Of a stretch of DNA of 64,000 nucleotides, positions 43,391 through 52,879 are shown piece after piece. The stretch spans positions 182,665 through 246,664 of the forward strand of contig LOER01000032.1 in NCBI GenBank assembly GCA_001515945.1. Reading direction: 5' to 3'. The stretch comes from Desulfitibacter sp. BRH_c19 (GTDB taxonomy: Bacteria; Bacillota; DSM-16504; Desulfitibacterales; Desulfitibacteraceae). Position 1 is the stretch's first letter, and each line of letters begins with the position of its first letter. Position numbers and translations under genes: made by a program. The notes below the pieces were generated by a model, which saw nothing but the letters and a program-made list of their open reading frames with translations, had not been told where the DNA came from and ran no database searches.

Positions 43391-45565
43391 TTATGACGGT
43401 GTTAACCTTTTTACTTCCATCACATCTTTGACCTTTTTTAGCTTATCAAGTATTATTTTTAAATGTCCAATATTACGAATTTCTATCTTTATATCAACAA
43501 TTGCAACCTTACTCTTGGTTGATCTTGCATTTATAGCATTTACATTTGTTTTGGCATCAGAAACTGCATTCATAACATCAAGGGCAAATCCAGGTCTATC
43601 CATACCACTTACTTCTATTTCAACTTGATATACTGCGTCTGTTTTAGTGTCCCAAACCACATCAATAAGCCTTTCCTGCTCATTATTACTCCCAGCTATA
43701 TTGCGGCAATCTGTTCTGTGGATGGATACACCTCTGCCTTTTGTTATATATCCTATTATCTCATCACCTGGCAATGGATTGCAGCATCTTGAAAGGCGAA
43801 TTAGTAAATTATCAATTCCCTTAACCCTCACACCACCTGAAGGTTTTCCATAACCAGAAAAAGGTTTAAGTGTTTTTTCAGCTCCCTGGGCCTGAGCCTC
43901 TTCCTTGAGATCTTTTTTAACCTTTATTTTAAAGTTTTCCTGTATCCAATGTAAAACCTGTATTGCACTTAAGGCTCCTTCTGCAAAGGTTACATAAAGG
44001 TCCTCAACATTAAATATATTATATCTCTTGGCGGCTTCAATAAGATTATTGGTTTTTAGGGTATCACCCATGGGAAGTCCAAGCTTCTTACATTCTTTTT
44101 CTAGTAAGTCTCTTCCTTTAATAATATTTTCTTCTCTTTGTTCTTTTCTAAACCATTGCCTGATTCTATTTTTAGCTTGGGAAGTCTGTACTAGGCTAAG
44201 CCAGTCCCTGCTTGGTCCACTACTTTTATACGTGAGGACTTCAACAATATCCCCTGTTTTCAACTGATAGTCTAATGGAACCATTTTGCTATTTACCTTT
44301 GCTCCTACACATTGATGCCCCACATCGGAGTGGATTCTATATGCAAAATCAATGGGCACAGAACCAGCTGGCAGCTCAATAACATCACCTGCTGGAGTAA
44401 ATACATAGACCCTGTCTGAAAAGAAATCCACCTTAAGAGACTCCATAAACTCACTTGCATCCTTTTGATCTCTTTGCCAGTCTAAAAGCCTACGTAGCCA
44501 GATTAGCTTTTCATTAAAATGTTCATCACCCGTATGCCCTTCTTTGTATTCCCAATGGGCAGCAATACCAAATTCAGCTGTTTTGTGCATTTCCCAAGTT
44601 CTGATTTGTATCTCAAAAGGCTCCCCTTGGGGACCCAAAACAGTAGTATGCAAAGACTGATACATATTTGGTTTTGGCATTGCTATATAATCCTTAAAGC
44701 GCATAGGAATAGGTTTCCATAGGGTATGAATTATGCCAAGAGCACCATAGCAATCCTTTACGGTATCTACAACAAGACGAACAGCAATTAAATCATATAT
44801 CTCATTGATATTTATCTTCTGCTTTTCCATTTTATTAAATATGCTATAAAAATGTTTTGGACGCCCCTGAATGTCAGATTTTATGCCTACTTCATCCAAC
44901 TTAATTTTTAAAATCTCAATTACTTCATTAATATATTGTTCCCTTTCCTGTCGTTTCATAGAAATGGACTGAACAAGCTGGTAATACTTCTCAGGATGCA
45001 TATAACGTAATGCTAAGTCCTCCAATTCCCATTTAATTTTAAAGATGCCCAGCCTATGAGCAAGTGGGGCAAAGATTTCTTTGGTTTCCTCAGCGATTTC
45101 TCTTTGCTTTTCTGCTGGTTGGTGTCTTAGTGTTCGCATATTGTGGAGTCTATCAGCAAGTTTAATGATTATTACTCGTATATCCTTAGCCATTGCCAGA
45201 AACATTTTTCGAAGGTTTTCTACCTGCTGTTCTTCTTTTGATTTAAACTCTATTCTGCTTAGTTTTGTAACCCCGTCAACTAAAAGAGCGACATCTTCAC
45301 CAAAAGCTTCAGATATTTTTTCAAGAGATATGTTTGTATCTTCTACTACATCATGAAGAAGCCCGGCAACTATACTAGTTACATCCATATGTAAATCGGC
45401 CAATATTTGCGCTGCTTCCACAGGATGAACTATGTATTCCTGTCCAGACCTTCTCTGCTGTCCTGTATGAGCCTCTTTGGCAAACTCATATGCATCCATT
45501 ATGACATCTACTTCTGCATCAGGGTTATATTCTTTTACTTGATTTATCAGATCTGTTATAGGCAA
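43391..45565 (-). CDS. relA: Bifunctional (p)ppGpp synthetase/hydrolase Rel
   Basis: 724 aa. Order: HD hydrolase (HPVEAAQILADLHMD, LLHDVVEDTN, with intact HD), synthetase (KPNMYQSLHTTVLGPQG), TGS (VYVFTPAGDVIELP), a zinc-finger region (RCCNPLPGDEIIGYITKGRG) and ACT (DRPGFALDVMNAVSDA). The HD pair and synthetase YQSLH are intact, so both activities are expected. Start is TTG after GGAAGGGG. Confidence 0.97.
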   Translation of the reverse strand: MPITDLINQVKEYNPDAEVDVIMDAYEFAKEAHTGQQRRSGQEYIVHPVEAAQILADLHMDVTSIVAGLLHDVVEDTNISLEKISEAFGEDVALLVDGVTKLSRIEFKSKEEQQVENLRKMFLAMAKDIRVIIIKLADRLHNMRTLRHQPAEKQREIAEETKEIFAPLAHRLGIFKIKWELEDLALRYMHPEKYYQLVQSISMKRQEREQYINEVIEILKIKLDEVGIKSDIQGRPKHFYSIFNKMEKQKININEIYDLIAVRLVVDTVKDCYGALGIIHTLWKPIPMRFKDYIAMPKPNMYQSLHTTVLGPQGEPFEIQIRTWEMHKTAEFGIAAHWEYKEGHTGDEHFNEKLIWLRRLLDWQRDQKDASEFMESLKVDFFSDRVYVFTPAGDVIELPAGSVPIDFAYRIHSDVGHQCVGAKVNSKMVPLDYQLKTGDIVEVLTYKSSGPSRDWLSLVQTSQAKNRIRQWFRKEQREENIIKGRDLLEKECKKLGLPMGDTLKTNNLIEAAKRYNIFNVEDLYVTFAEGALSAIQVLHWIQENFKIKVKKDLKEEAQAQGAEKTLKPFSGYGKPSGGVRVKGIDNLLIRLSRCCNPLPGDEIIGYITKGRGVSIHRTDCRNIAGSNNEQERLIDVVWDTKTDAVYQVEIEVSGMDRPGFALDVMNAVSDAKTNVNAINARSTKSKVAIVDIKIEIRNIGHLKIILDKLKKVKDVMEVKRLTPS

Positions 45566-45591
45566 AGACTATCCCCTTCCCAACTCTCCCA

Positions 45592-48387
45592 CTACTGTAC
45601 AAAAGCATTATAAAATTCCTTAATAGCCTGCTCCTGTTGTATGTTTTCCTGATATCTCCACGATTCTTTCAAATCAACTTGAGGATCGTCAGCCTTACCA
45701 GTTAAGGAAAGTTCTTGAAATATATTAAGCATATTTTTATAAGACTTTTCGCTTATATTTATTCCCTGTCTAGTTAAAATTTCCTGAACTCTTCCATATT
45801 CAATATCTATTAATTCCCTCTTAAACTGCCTTGCGAGTTTATATATTAGCTTTAATGTATCTTTAGTTGGAAACATACCTTGTATTAAATTACTAATGTC
45901 TTTAATGTCTTGTCCTGCGTATAAAAGAGTAGAATCTGAAGGTATCATAAGATAATTCCAATTGAACCTATCAAGGGGAAACTCGAAAAATACATCCATA
46001 GATTTCCTAGTAATATAACCTCTCGGTAAACAATGGTATGTAACCAAAGCATTGGTTATTCCTTTATTAAATCTTTCTAGCATTTCTCCCTGCTTATAAT
46101 AATTAAATTCAGGATCCCAGATGGAAATACTATTAGAATTCTTAGTACTTTGTAATTTACTTAAGATGGTTTTCATTCCAGATTTGCCTTTAACCCAAAT
46201 AATGCAAGGATTAGAACTACTAAAATCTATAGTTTCCCCTAATGAAATGGAAGAATAGTTTATTTTAGCCACTATGTTATTTACATTAGTGGAGTTATTA
46301 TTTAATGAAGCATCAATCCTAATTACAGCACTACTACTGCTATCAATTAAGCTTTGATAATAATTCCAGAAGGCACTTGATACAAAAATTATCTTCTGCT
46401 TTTCACTTTGTATTATATGGTCAATTTCAGCATATGTGTTTTTTCCAGATAGAAAATATGACTCTATGGTAAGATTTTTTAAATATGAATTCCAATATTT
46501 AAATAAAATATTACTAAAATCTACGGTCTCGCAAACAACATATAGGTTTTTATGGTGTTTGTCTTTATAGAAATGATTAAACATGGCTTGTAAGTCATAT
46601 TGGTCTTTTATATCATCCTTAGGATCATATTCTGCTATTGGGTCTTGAGACGCTATTTGAATTTCATTATTATATCCTGAGGCTTTAATATCCTTTAGTT
46701 TTAACTGTAAACTTTCAATTCCATTCCATAAGTTAGTTTCTAATTGAAAAGCTAGGTCAACCATGTTTCCTGAACTTGCAATTTCATCATAAGTTCCTAG
46801 TCTAAATCCTATAGCATCTATCGTTGCCGCTTCAGAACTAACTAACATTTTTAAATGATTTTCAAGCTTGCCAACTTTTTTTGATTTTATAACCTTTAAT
46901 CCTCTGCACATTAAAAGGGGACTTGGATTACCTTCTCCAAAGGGTGCCAGGTTTTCAAGCTCTTTTACTAGCTCCTTATGAAGCTCTGGAAGAACCACTT
47001 CTACATCTCCAAATACTTTTTGAATAAATATATTTTCATTAAGGTTATCCCAAGCCCAACTGTTAATCTTTTTTCTAAATTCATCAATTTTGTCATGTGA
47101 AATTGTAAGACCTGCGGCCTGTTCATGACCACCAAATTCTTCTAGAACCCCTGAACAATATTTTAAACCTTCATGAATATTGCAATCATAAATACTTCTT
47201 ACAGAGCCCCTCCCTTTGTCTCCTTCAAGAGCAATAAGAATTACAGGCTTATAAATCCTACTGACAAGGCGTGATGCTACAATTCCAACTATACCTGGAT
47301 GCCAAAGTTCTGAGGCCAAAACTACAACTCTCTGTGCTGATAAGTCAAGTTGATTAAGCATTTCATCAGCCTGGTTCAAAATAGCACCCTCAATAACCTG
47401 TCTTTCCTTATTTGTTCTGTCTAATATTTTAGCTAATTCATCAGACCTTTGAATTGACTTTGTCAACAATAGTTCAAGGGCTAGCCCACTATCTCCTACT
47501 CTTCCAGCCGCATTTATCCTTGGTGCTAGTCCAAAGGATAGCTCCTGGGTAGTGATGGTATCTGTCTTAATGCCACAAACATCTATCAATGCTTTTAGGC
47601 CTTTTCTTTTTGTTGTAGAAAGTGCATCCAAACCCTCTTTTGCTAGGATTCTGTTATCACCAAATAGCGGAACAATATCAGCTACTGTTCCTAATGCCAC
47701 CAAATCTAGCATTTCATGGGTCTGATCTTCTAATTGTAATTTTTCAGATAAGGCTTGAACAAGTTTAAACGCTACTCCTACACCTGCTAGATCATAGGCT
47801 TCTTTTGGTGCTTTTAATTTTGGATTAATAACTGCAGATGCTTCAGGAAGAATGGGCCCTGGAAGATGATGATCTGTTATGATTACATCTATGCCTTTAT
47901 CTTTTAGAAGCTTTACTTCCTCAAGAGAATTAATTCCACAATCAACGGTAATAACTAGAGAGCAATTCTTTTCTTCTATTGCTGGAAGCATTTCCAAACT
48001 TAAACCATAACCATTCTGTAAGCGATTAGGAGTAAGAGATTCTACTTGCAGTCCTGTTTTTTGGATAAACTCCACCATTACAGCCGTAGCAGTTAGACCG
48101 TCAACATCATAATCACCAAAAATTAAAACTCTTTCTCCTTTTTCCTTGGCTAATAAAAATCTTGCACAAGCTTCTTTTACTCCATGTATTTCCCATGGAT
48201 CACTTAAATCATTTATGGAAGAATAAAGAAAGCTTTTCGCTTCTTCCAAATTTTTTATTCCCCTGTTTATTAATAATTGGGAAACTAAAGGTGAAACTCC
48301 CAACCCCTTACTTAATTCACATTGTAGTTTAGGGTGGGAAGGTTTTATGTACCATATTTTTTTTGCCTTCTCCACTTCTCCCACCAT
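45592..48387 (-). CDS. recJ: Single-strand exonuclease RecJ
   Basis: About 931 aa. DHH domain: VLIFGDYDVDGLTATAVM, TVDCGINSLEEV, DHHLPGPILPEA. DHHA1: LAPRINAAGRVGDSGLALEL, then KGRGSVRS and EFGGHEQAAGLTI. An OB-fold region follows (to about residue 560). The remaining 370 residues are a C-terminal extension that I do not recognise, larger than in E. coli RecJ (577 aa) and somewhat larger than in Bacillus. The open frame reaches a TTG at 48444, but that lies in the repeat element; the ATG at 48387 (MVGEVEKAKKIW) is a better start, though its SD is weak. Confidence 0.92.
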   Translation of the reverse strand: MVGEVEKAKKIWYIKPSHPKLQCELSKGLGVSPLVSQLLINRGIKNLEEAKSFLYSSINDLSDPWEIHGVKEACARFLLAKEKGERVLIFGDYDVDGLTATAVMVEFIQKTGLQVESLTPNRLQNGYGLSLEMLPAIEEKNCSLVITVDCGINSLEEVKLLKDKGIDVIITDHHLPGPILPEASAVINPKLKAPKEAYDLAGVGVAFKLVQALSEKLQLEDQTHEMLDLVALGTVADIVPLFGDNRILAKEGLDALSTTKRKGLKALIDVCGIKTDTITTQELSFGLAPRINAAGRVGDSGLALELLLTKSIQRSDELAKILDRTNKERQVIEGAILNQADEMLNQLDLSAQRVVVLASELWHPGIVGIVASRLVSRIYKPVILIALEGDKGRGSVRSIYDCNIHEGLKYCSGVLEEFGGHEQAAGLTISHDKIDEFRKKINSWAWDNLNENIFIQKVFGDVEVVLPELHKELVKELENLAPFGEGNPSPLLMCRGLKVIKSKKVGKLENHLKMLVSSEAATIDAIGFRLGTYDEIASSGNMVDLAFQLETNLWNGIESLQLKLKDIKASGYNNEIQIASQDPIAEYDPKDDIKDQYDLQAMFNHFYKDKHHKNLYVVCETVDFSNILFKYWNSYLKNLTIESYFLSGKNTYAEIDHIIQSEKQKIIFVSSAFWNYYQSLIDSSSSAVIRIDASLNNNSTNVNNIVAKINYSSISLGETIDFSSSNPCIIWVKGKSGMKTILSKLQSTKNSNSISIWDPEFNYYKQGEMLERFNKGITNALVTYHCLPRGYITRKSMDVFFEFPLDRFNWNYLMIPSDSTLLYAGQDIKDISNLIQGMFPTKDTLKLIYKLARQFKRELIDIEYGRVQEILTRQGINISEKSYKNMLNIFQELSLTGKADDPQVDLKESWRYQENIQQEQAIKEFYNAFVQ

Positions 48388-48435
48388 CCTATCTAAATTA
48401 TTATAAACAAAAGGATTATATATGGCAACTGAAGA

Positions 48436-48512
48436 ATAGAACAAAACTTGCCTTACGCAAGTAGTTCTAGCATTTGCAATGCATTAGAAATACCAGTCCC
48501 TGTGGTGCGTAA
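48436..48512 (-). repeat. Structured repeat, copy A (5' of recJ)
   Basis: It shares about 70 nt with 49654-49725: both contain CTTACG, AGTAGTTCTAGCAT, GCAATGC, AGAAATACCAGT and GTGCG in the same order. A stem TTCTA-GCATT/AATGC-TAGAA is conserved in both copies while the loop differs in length. The copies flank the DUF and LapA-like genes. Confidence 0.8.
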
Positions 48513-48584
48513 TACTGGCTATGCAGCAGGACGCTGCGTTTTAGATGACGCCTATCTACTTACAAAAGAATACTTCATGATAAT

Positions 48585-48611
48585 GCAAAAAAAGCACCTT
48601 TTAAGTGCTTA
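48585..48611 (-). terminator. Terminator of the LapA-like gene
   Basis: On the minus strand AAGCACTT and AGGTGCTT form an 8-bp stem (one G-U pair) with a 3-nt loop, followed by TTTTTTGC. Lies 17 nt after the stop. Confidence 0.8.
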
Positions 48612-48627
48612 ATTAGCTTTTATACCT

Positions 48628-49032
48628 CTATTCTTTTTCTACTTCTTTATTAAGTAGTTCATCTTTATAATCACTTTCGTCCTGAGGTATATGCTCAAAT
48701 TCTAACTCTTCTTTGTTTTCTTTTGATTCATCTATGTTCTTATTTTCTAGTGAAGACAAGGTATCTTCTAATGTTTCTACTACCTTTTCCAATTCATCAT
48801 TTTTTCTCCTTAGGTCCTTTATCTGACGATGATTAGATATTTGTTTCACTATTCCAAGGAGAAAAATTACAGCAGCACCAATCAAAGCCGAACCTAGGAT
48901 TACTAAAACAAGCGAAATCTCCTGAACCTTCCAGGTAAGAAATTGTATCTCAACTGGTCCTACATTTTGTATTGCAAAAACTGCAACTAATACCGAAAAG
49001 ATCAAGGCTACCACCAGATATGCCTGCATCAT
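48628..49032 (-). CDS. LapA-domain (DUF1049) membrane protein
   Basis: 134 aa. Two membrane helices (about residues 3-25 and 38-62) with FAIQNVGPVEIQFLTWKVQEIS between them match LapA/DUF1049. They are followed by a coiled coil (KDLRRKNDELEKVVETLEDTLSSLEN, in part) and an acidic tail. E. coli LapA helps regulate lipopolysaccharide synthesis, which does not apply in a monoderm, so its role here is unknown. It sits between two copies of a repeat. Confidence 0.85.
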   Translation of the reverse strand: MMQAYLVVALIFSVLVAVFAIQNVGPVEIQFLTWKVQEISLVLVILGSALIGAAVIFLLGIVKQISNHRQIKDLRRKNDELEKVVETLEDTLSSLENKNIDESKENKEELEFEHIPQDESDYKDELLNKEVEKE

Positions 49033-49113
49033 ACTTCACTCCCCCATATTTATAAAACTTAAAAACTAATTCTCCTAAGAGCATGGTAAATCCTTCTAGA
49101 ATTGTAGAAGTTT

Positions 49114-49587
49114 CTATAAAGAACTTTTAATTATATTCAATAAAATATATAAATTTATCAAAAAAAGTCCAGACCATTGTAGAAATGTTACAGCATATAG
49201 CTGGATAATTCCTATGAGACCTTTTTGTAATATAATTCTACCTATTGGAAGGGCCACAATTGTTCCACCACTCATTAGACCTATGGAAGGTTTGCTTAAT
49301 GAACCTATAATAAATATGGTAGTTAATCCCATTAGGAACAGATTATGTATAGGCAGGTTATAATCACCCCATATTTTTTTTCTAATAATTAATGCTATAA
49401 GCAATATTAGTATTAAAATAGTAGCTGCTATTGTAACATTTGCAAACTGCATGTATGAAATTACCTGATAACCATCTAAGCCAACAAGAAATAACAACCC
49501 GAGAAGATAAAAAACAATACCTTTGATTCCCAAAATTGTATTTACTAGTTGCCCTATAACCAACCATGCTATCATCAAGTACATCAT
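49114..49587 (-). CDS. Uncharacterised integral membrane protein
   Basis: 157 aa with about five hydrophobic segments. I do not recognise it with confidence. Its size and the segment QFANVTIAATILILILLIALII followed by GLMSGGTIVALPIGRII bear some resemblance to DUF441 (YeaL-like) proteins. It lies between two repeat copies, next to the LapA-like gene and after secF, with a small SD region before the ATG. Function is unknown. Confidence 0.65.
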   Translation of the reverse strand: MMYLMIAWLVIGQLVNTILGIKGIVFYLLGLLFLVGLDGYQVISYMQFANVTIAATILILILLIALIIRKKIWGDYNLPIHNLFLMGLTTIFIIGSLSKPSIGLMSGGTIVALPIGRIILQKGLIGIIQLYAVTFLQWSGLFLINLYILLNIIKSSL

Positions 49588-49653
49588 TTTTCACACCTCA
49601 TTATTTGTTGCTCTATTAATAGCTTTTCCTTTTATTTTAGAAAGTATAAAACA

Positions 49654-49725
49654 AAACTTGACTTACGCCAGTAGTTCTAGCATTGTGTCTTTTGCAATGC
49701 GTAGAAATACCAGTACTATAGTGCG
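49654..49725 (-). repeat. Structured repeat, copy B (3' of secF)
   Basis: Second copy of the element at 48436-48512, in the same orientation. Its stem is GCATTG/CAATGC extended by TTCTA/TAGAA around a loop of about 9 nt. See copy A. Confidence 0.8.
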
Positions 49726-49751
49726 CCAAGTCCTTAGACGCAGGTGGAAGC

Positions 49752-49788
49752 TAAAAAAGCAGCTGTCTTTTTTTAGTAGACAACTACT
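49752..49788 (-). terminator. Terminator of secDF
   Basis: On the minus strand GTAGTTGTCT and AGACAGCTGC form a 10-bp stem (two G-U pairs) with a 9-nt loop, followed by TTTTTTAG. It lies about 24 nt after the secF stop. Confidence 0.8.
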
Positions 49789-49810
49789 TTTTTCTTTATA
49801 TCTTAAATGT

Positions 49811-50710
49811 TTATCTAGAAGGTGATGTATTTGCTTTCTTCTTTTTTCTTTTATCATTTACAAACCAGCGTGTTTTTAGCTCTAACCATACCGGACTAGC
49901 TATACAGAGAGAGGAATAGGTTCCACTAGTAAAACCTATGACCATTGCAAGAGCAAACACCCTTGTGGTATCTCCACCAAATATCAATAAAGCAAGCAAA
50001 ACACCAATTGAAGTAGCTGAAGTATAAATTGACCTTCTCAAGCTTTGATGAATACTCCTGTTTACAAGCTCTAATAAGGTTTCCTTTTGTCTAAAGTCTA
50101 GGTTTTCTCGAATTCTATCAAAGATAACAATAGTATCGTTAATTGAATAACCTATAATCGTAAGTATAGCTGCAACAAAGGAAATATTAATTTCAATTTG
50201 CAATATGGAAAATATACTTAGTGTAACTAAGACATCATGGATTAATGCGATGATGGCCGATAATGCAAAACTTAATTCGAATCTTATAGTTATATAAATA
50301 GCCATTAAGATTGTTGCTACAATCAAAGCAATTATTGCCTTGTCTCTTAGCTCATTACTTACTACTGTACCTACTCCTTCATTACTTAAGACCTCCATAG
50401 CCCCAAAGTTCTCTTGAAAACTATCCAGAACCTGGGAGCTTTCTTCTTCAGTTAATACGGTTGTTCGTATTATAAACTGATTGTTGTCACTCGCCTGGAT
50501 AGTGCTCCCTTCAAGGTTATATTCACTTAGTACTTCTCTTATATCTTCGGAGGAAACATCCTGGGAAAACTGCACCATAACTTTTGTGCCACCTGCGAAG
50601 TCGATACCAAGGTTGAGCCCCTGGAACAATAGTGAAAACACCCCTGGTATTATAATTATAAGCGAAATTAAAAACCACATTTTTCTTTTTCCTACAAAAT
50701 CAAAAACCAT
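49811..50710 (-). CDS. secF: Protein translocase subunit SecF
   Basis: 299 aa. Six membrane helices of the RND type: FQGLNLGIDFAGGTKVMVQF, then SALIALIHDVLVTL, IGYSINDTIVIFDRIREN and MVIGFTSGTYSSLCIASPVW. It works with SecD to drive the late, proton-motive-force-coupled step of Sec export. Lies 13 nt after secD. Confidence 0.97.
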   Translation of the reverse strand: MVFDFVGKRKMWFLISLIIIIPGVFSLLFQGLNLGIDFAGGTKVMVQFSQDVSSEDIREVLSEYNLEGSTIQASDNNQFIIRTTVLTEEESSQVLDSFQENFGAMEVLSNEGVGTVVSNELRDKAIIALIVATILMAIYITIRFELSFALSAIIALIHDVLVTLSIFSILQIEINISFVAAILTIIGYSINDTIVIFDRIRENLDFRQKETLLELVNRSIHQSLRRSIYTSATSIGVLLALLIFGGDTTRVFALAMVIGFTSGTYSSLCIASPVWLELKTRWFVNDKRKKKKANTSPSR

Positions 50711-50723
50711 CTAGTTTCCCCCC

Positions 50724-51959
50724 CTATACACCATAAAACCTTGTATTTTGAAAGAATTTAATTTTTACAACAGTACGTAATAATATTCTGGTGAAAATTA
50801 AAGATGTAAACATACTTGCTATGATTCCCAAGGTCAGGGTTATAGCAAAACCTCTAATTAATCCTGCACCAAAATAGTACAATACAGCGGCACCAATTAA
50901 AGTAGTAATATTTGCATCAAGGATTGTAAGGGTTGCTCTTCTAAAGCCAGAATCAACTGCTGCCCTAATACTCTTCTTGTTTCGTAGTTCTTCTTTAATT
51001 CTTTCATAAATAATTATATTTGCATCAACTGCCATACCTACAGATAACAGTAGACCTGCTATTCCGGGTAGGGTTAGTGTAGCATTTATGCCTGTTATTA
51101 AAGCCAGTAGAATAACACCATATAAAGCTAAGGAAATATTTGCTGCAAGTCCATTTAATCTATAAACTATTAGCATAAATAGAAGAATAAAGCTAAGTCC
51201 AATAATTATGGCTGTTTTACTTTTTTCAATGGAATCTAGTCCAAGCTGTGGACCTACTGTTCTTCTTTCAAGAATTTCAACGTCTACAGGTAGAGCGCCA
51301 CCTCTTAGAAGGGCTGCTAAATTAGCGGCTTCAACAAATTCAGTATAGCCACCACTAATAACTGCTTGTCCATCAGGAATAGCCGTTTCAACGTGAGGAT
51401 TGGTGAGAACTTCACCATCTAACAAGATGGCAATATGCCTTCTAGGATCACGTTCTGGGTAACTACTTGCTAATTCTCCAGTTATTTGGGCAAAAGTTTT
51501 TGCTCCCTCAGGTTTAAATTTCAAATTTATCTGTGGCTGTCCAGACATTGAATCCATCCTTGCTTGAGCAGTCTCCAGATCTCCACCATGTAAGATTACA
51601 GTACCATCAGAAAGCTGAAATTCCAAAGAAGCAGTTTTACCTATAATTCTTACAGCTTCTTCGGGGTCCTCAATGCCTGCTAACTCAACAATAAGTCTTT
51701 TATCCCCTTCTCTTTGAATATGTGGCTCACTTACTCCTAACTCATCAACCCTTTGTCTCATTACCATCATTAGTTGGTCCATATCCTCATTTGTAACTGT
51801 AACTTCATCTGTCTCAATGGCACCAAGAACAATATGGACTCCTCCACGCAAGTCCAACCCAAGATTTAAGGAATTAATAAGAGGCGGATAAGAAAAAAAA
51901 CTGATGGCAGCCACGAAAACCAAAACCAACAGCAACTTAAAGGTATTAGCGCGATTCAC
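50724..51959 (-). CDS. secD: Protein translocase subunit SecD
   Basis: 411 aa. LGLDLRGGVHIVLGA is the family start, followed by the P1 region (MRQRVDELGVSEPHIQREGDKR, in part) and six helices with GLLLSVGMAVDANIIIYERIKEE. Starts with GTG after GGGAGG. The promoter is at 52048-52077. yajC lies further upstream in a separate transcript here. Confidence 0.97.
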   Translation of the reverse strand: MNRANTFKLLLVLVFVAAISFFSYPPLINSLNLGLDLRGGVHIVLGAIETDEVTVTNEDMDQLMMVMRQRVDELGVSEPHIQREGDKRLIVELAGIEDPEEAVRIIGKTASLEFQLSDGTVILHGGDLETAQARMDSMSGQPQINLKFKPEGAKTFAQITGELASSYPERDPRRHIAILLDGEVLTNPHVETAIPDGQAVISGGYTEFVEAANLAALLRGGALPVDVEILERRTVGPQLGLDSIEKSKTAIIIGLSFILLFMLIVYRLNGLAANISLALYGVILLALITGINATLTLPGIAGLLLSVGMAVDANIIIYERIKEELRNKKSIRAAVDSGFRRATLTILDANITTLIGAAVLYYFGAGLIRGFAITLTLGIIASMFTSLIFTRILLRTVVKIKFFQNTRFYGV

Positions 51960-52047
51960 GATATTTTCCTCCCCACTAAATAAAAATTACTGTAACATTA
52001 AGTAAAATAAAAGTTGTTAATATTTTTATCAAGTTTTCAACTGTTAT

Positions 52048-52077
52048 ATTATAAACCCCACCTAAAGACTTTGTCAA
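52048..52077 (-). promoter_or_regulatory. Promoter of secDF
   Basis: On the minus strand TTGACA and TATAAT are separated by 18 nt, between the HD hydrolase stop and the secD start. Both hexamers are perfect consensus. Confidence 0.85.
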
Positions 52078-52097
52078 TTTGGATATATATGTTTGGT

Positions 52098-52757
52098 TTA
52101 CAAAAGTCTTGATTCATTTATTATTAGACCAAAATCGCATTTTAAGAAGTTAGCAGCTCTCCTACACATAACCATTCTAGTAAGAAATATTTCAAAGTAC
52201 TCCATAACAGTAGTAATTGTAAGATCAATATTAACTACCATTGTGATAGTCTTTTTCTCACTATTTATTACTAAAGAAGAATGCTCCGCTCCATAGTTTA
52301 CCCTATCATGAATATCAAAGGTCGATATATCTTTATTTCTAACCCTAGATCTATGAACATCAGATTTATCTGCAAGAATTAGACTCGCCGCTACATGGTT
52401 TACAGCATGACCATATTGTTCCTCATGATTGCCGATTGCAGATATTATTAGGGCAATTTCCTGGGGTTCCATGCCTAATTTATCTAAAATAGAGTACGAC
52501 AAAAGTGCACCGGATTGACCATGGTCATGTCGGCTGATTACGTTACCTATATCATGTAGATAACCAGCCATTAATGCAAGCTCCTTATCACGTTTTGGAT
52601 AGTTTAATTCCTCAAGTATTTTACCAGCTGTTGTAGCCACTAAGTCAACATGCCTAAAACCATGTTCTGTATAGCCCATAGCTTTAAGGTGTTCATTGGC
52701 TTGTGCTATGTAAGTACGTATTTCTTTATTTTCTTTTAACTGATTTAATGTTATCAC
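52098..52757 (-). CDS. HD-domain phosphohydrolase
   Basis: 219 aa. Metal-binding residues in GFRHVDLV and GYLHDIGNVISRHDHGQSGA, then AIGNHEEQYGH and ILADKSDVHRSRVR. It resembles small HD hydrolases of uncertain substrate (nucleotides or phosphate esters). GTG start after GGCAGGG. It lies between the toxin gene and secD, separated from the toxin by a terminator hairpin at 52835-52861. Confidence 0.85.
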   Translation of the reverse strand: MITLNQLKENKEIRTYIAQANEHLKAMGYTEHGFRHVDLVATTAGKILEELNYPKRDKELALMAGYLHDIGNVISRHDHGQSGALLSYSILDKLGMEPQEIALIISAIGNHEEQYGHAVNHVAASLILADKSDVHRSRVRNKDISTFDIHDRVNYGAEHSSLVINSEKKTITMVVNIDLTITTVMEYFEIFLTRMVMCRRAANFLKCDFGLIINESRLL

Positions 52758-52834
52758 ATATTATCCCTGCCTTCTAACATAGTAGTATATACTAAATTAG
52801 TAATTTAATGAATATTTTGTACCATTTTAAAGTT

Positions 52835-52861
52835 AAAAAGCGATATCAAAAATCGCTTTTT
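52835..52861. terminator. Terminator of the toxin gene (symmetrical stem)
   Basis: AAAAAGCGAT and ATCGCTTTTT form a 10-bp stem with a 7-nt loop. A-tracts and T-tracts are on both sides, so it could act in either direction; the toxin gene ends at 52880 on the minus strand. Confidence 0.75.
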
Positions 52862-52879
52862 ATTTGTTCTGATATTATA

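Noticed and set aside
49382..49594. 70-codon open frame on the minus strand
   Set aside because: It overlaps the unknown membrane protein in another frame and lacks an SD.
49663..49857. 64-codon open frame on the minus strand after secF
   Set aside because: It runs across the end of secF, a terminator hairpin and the repeat; no SD and no protein-like pattern.
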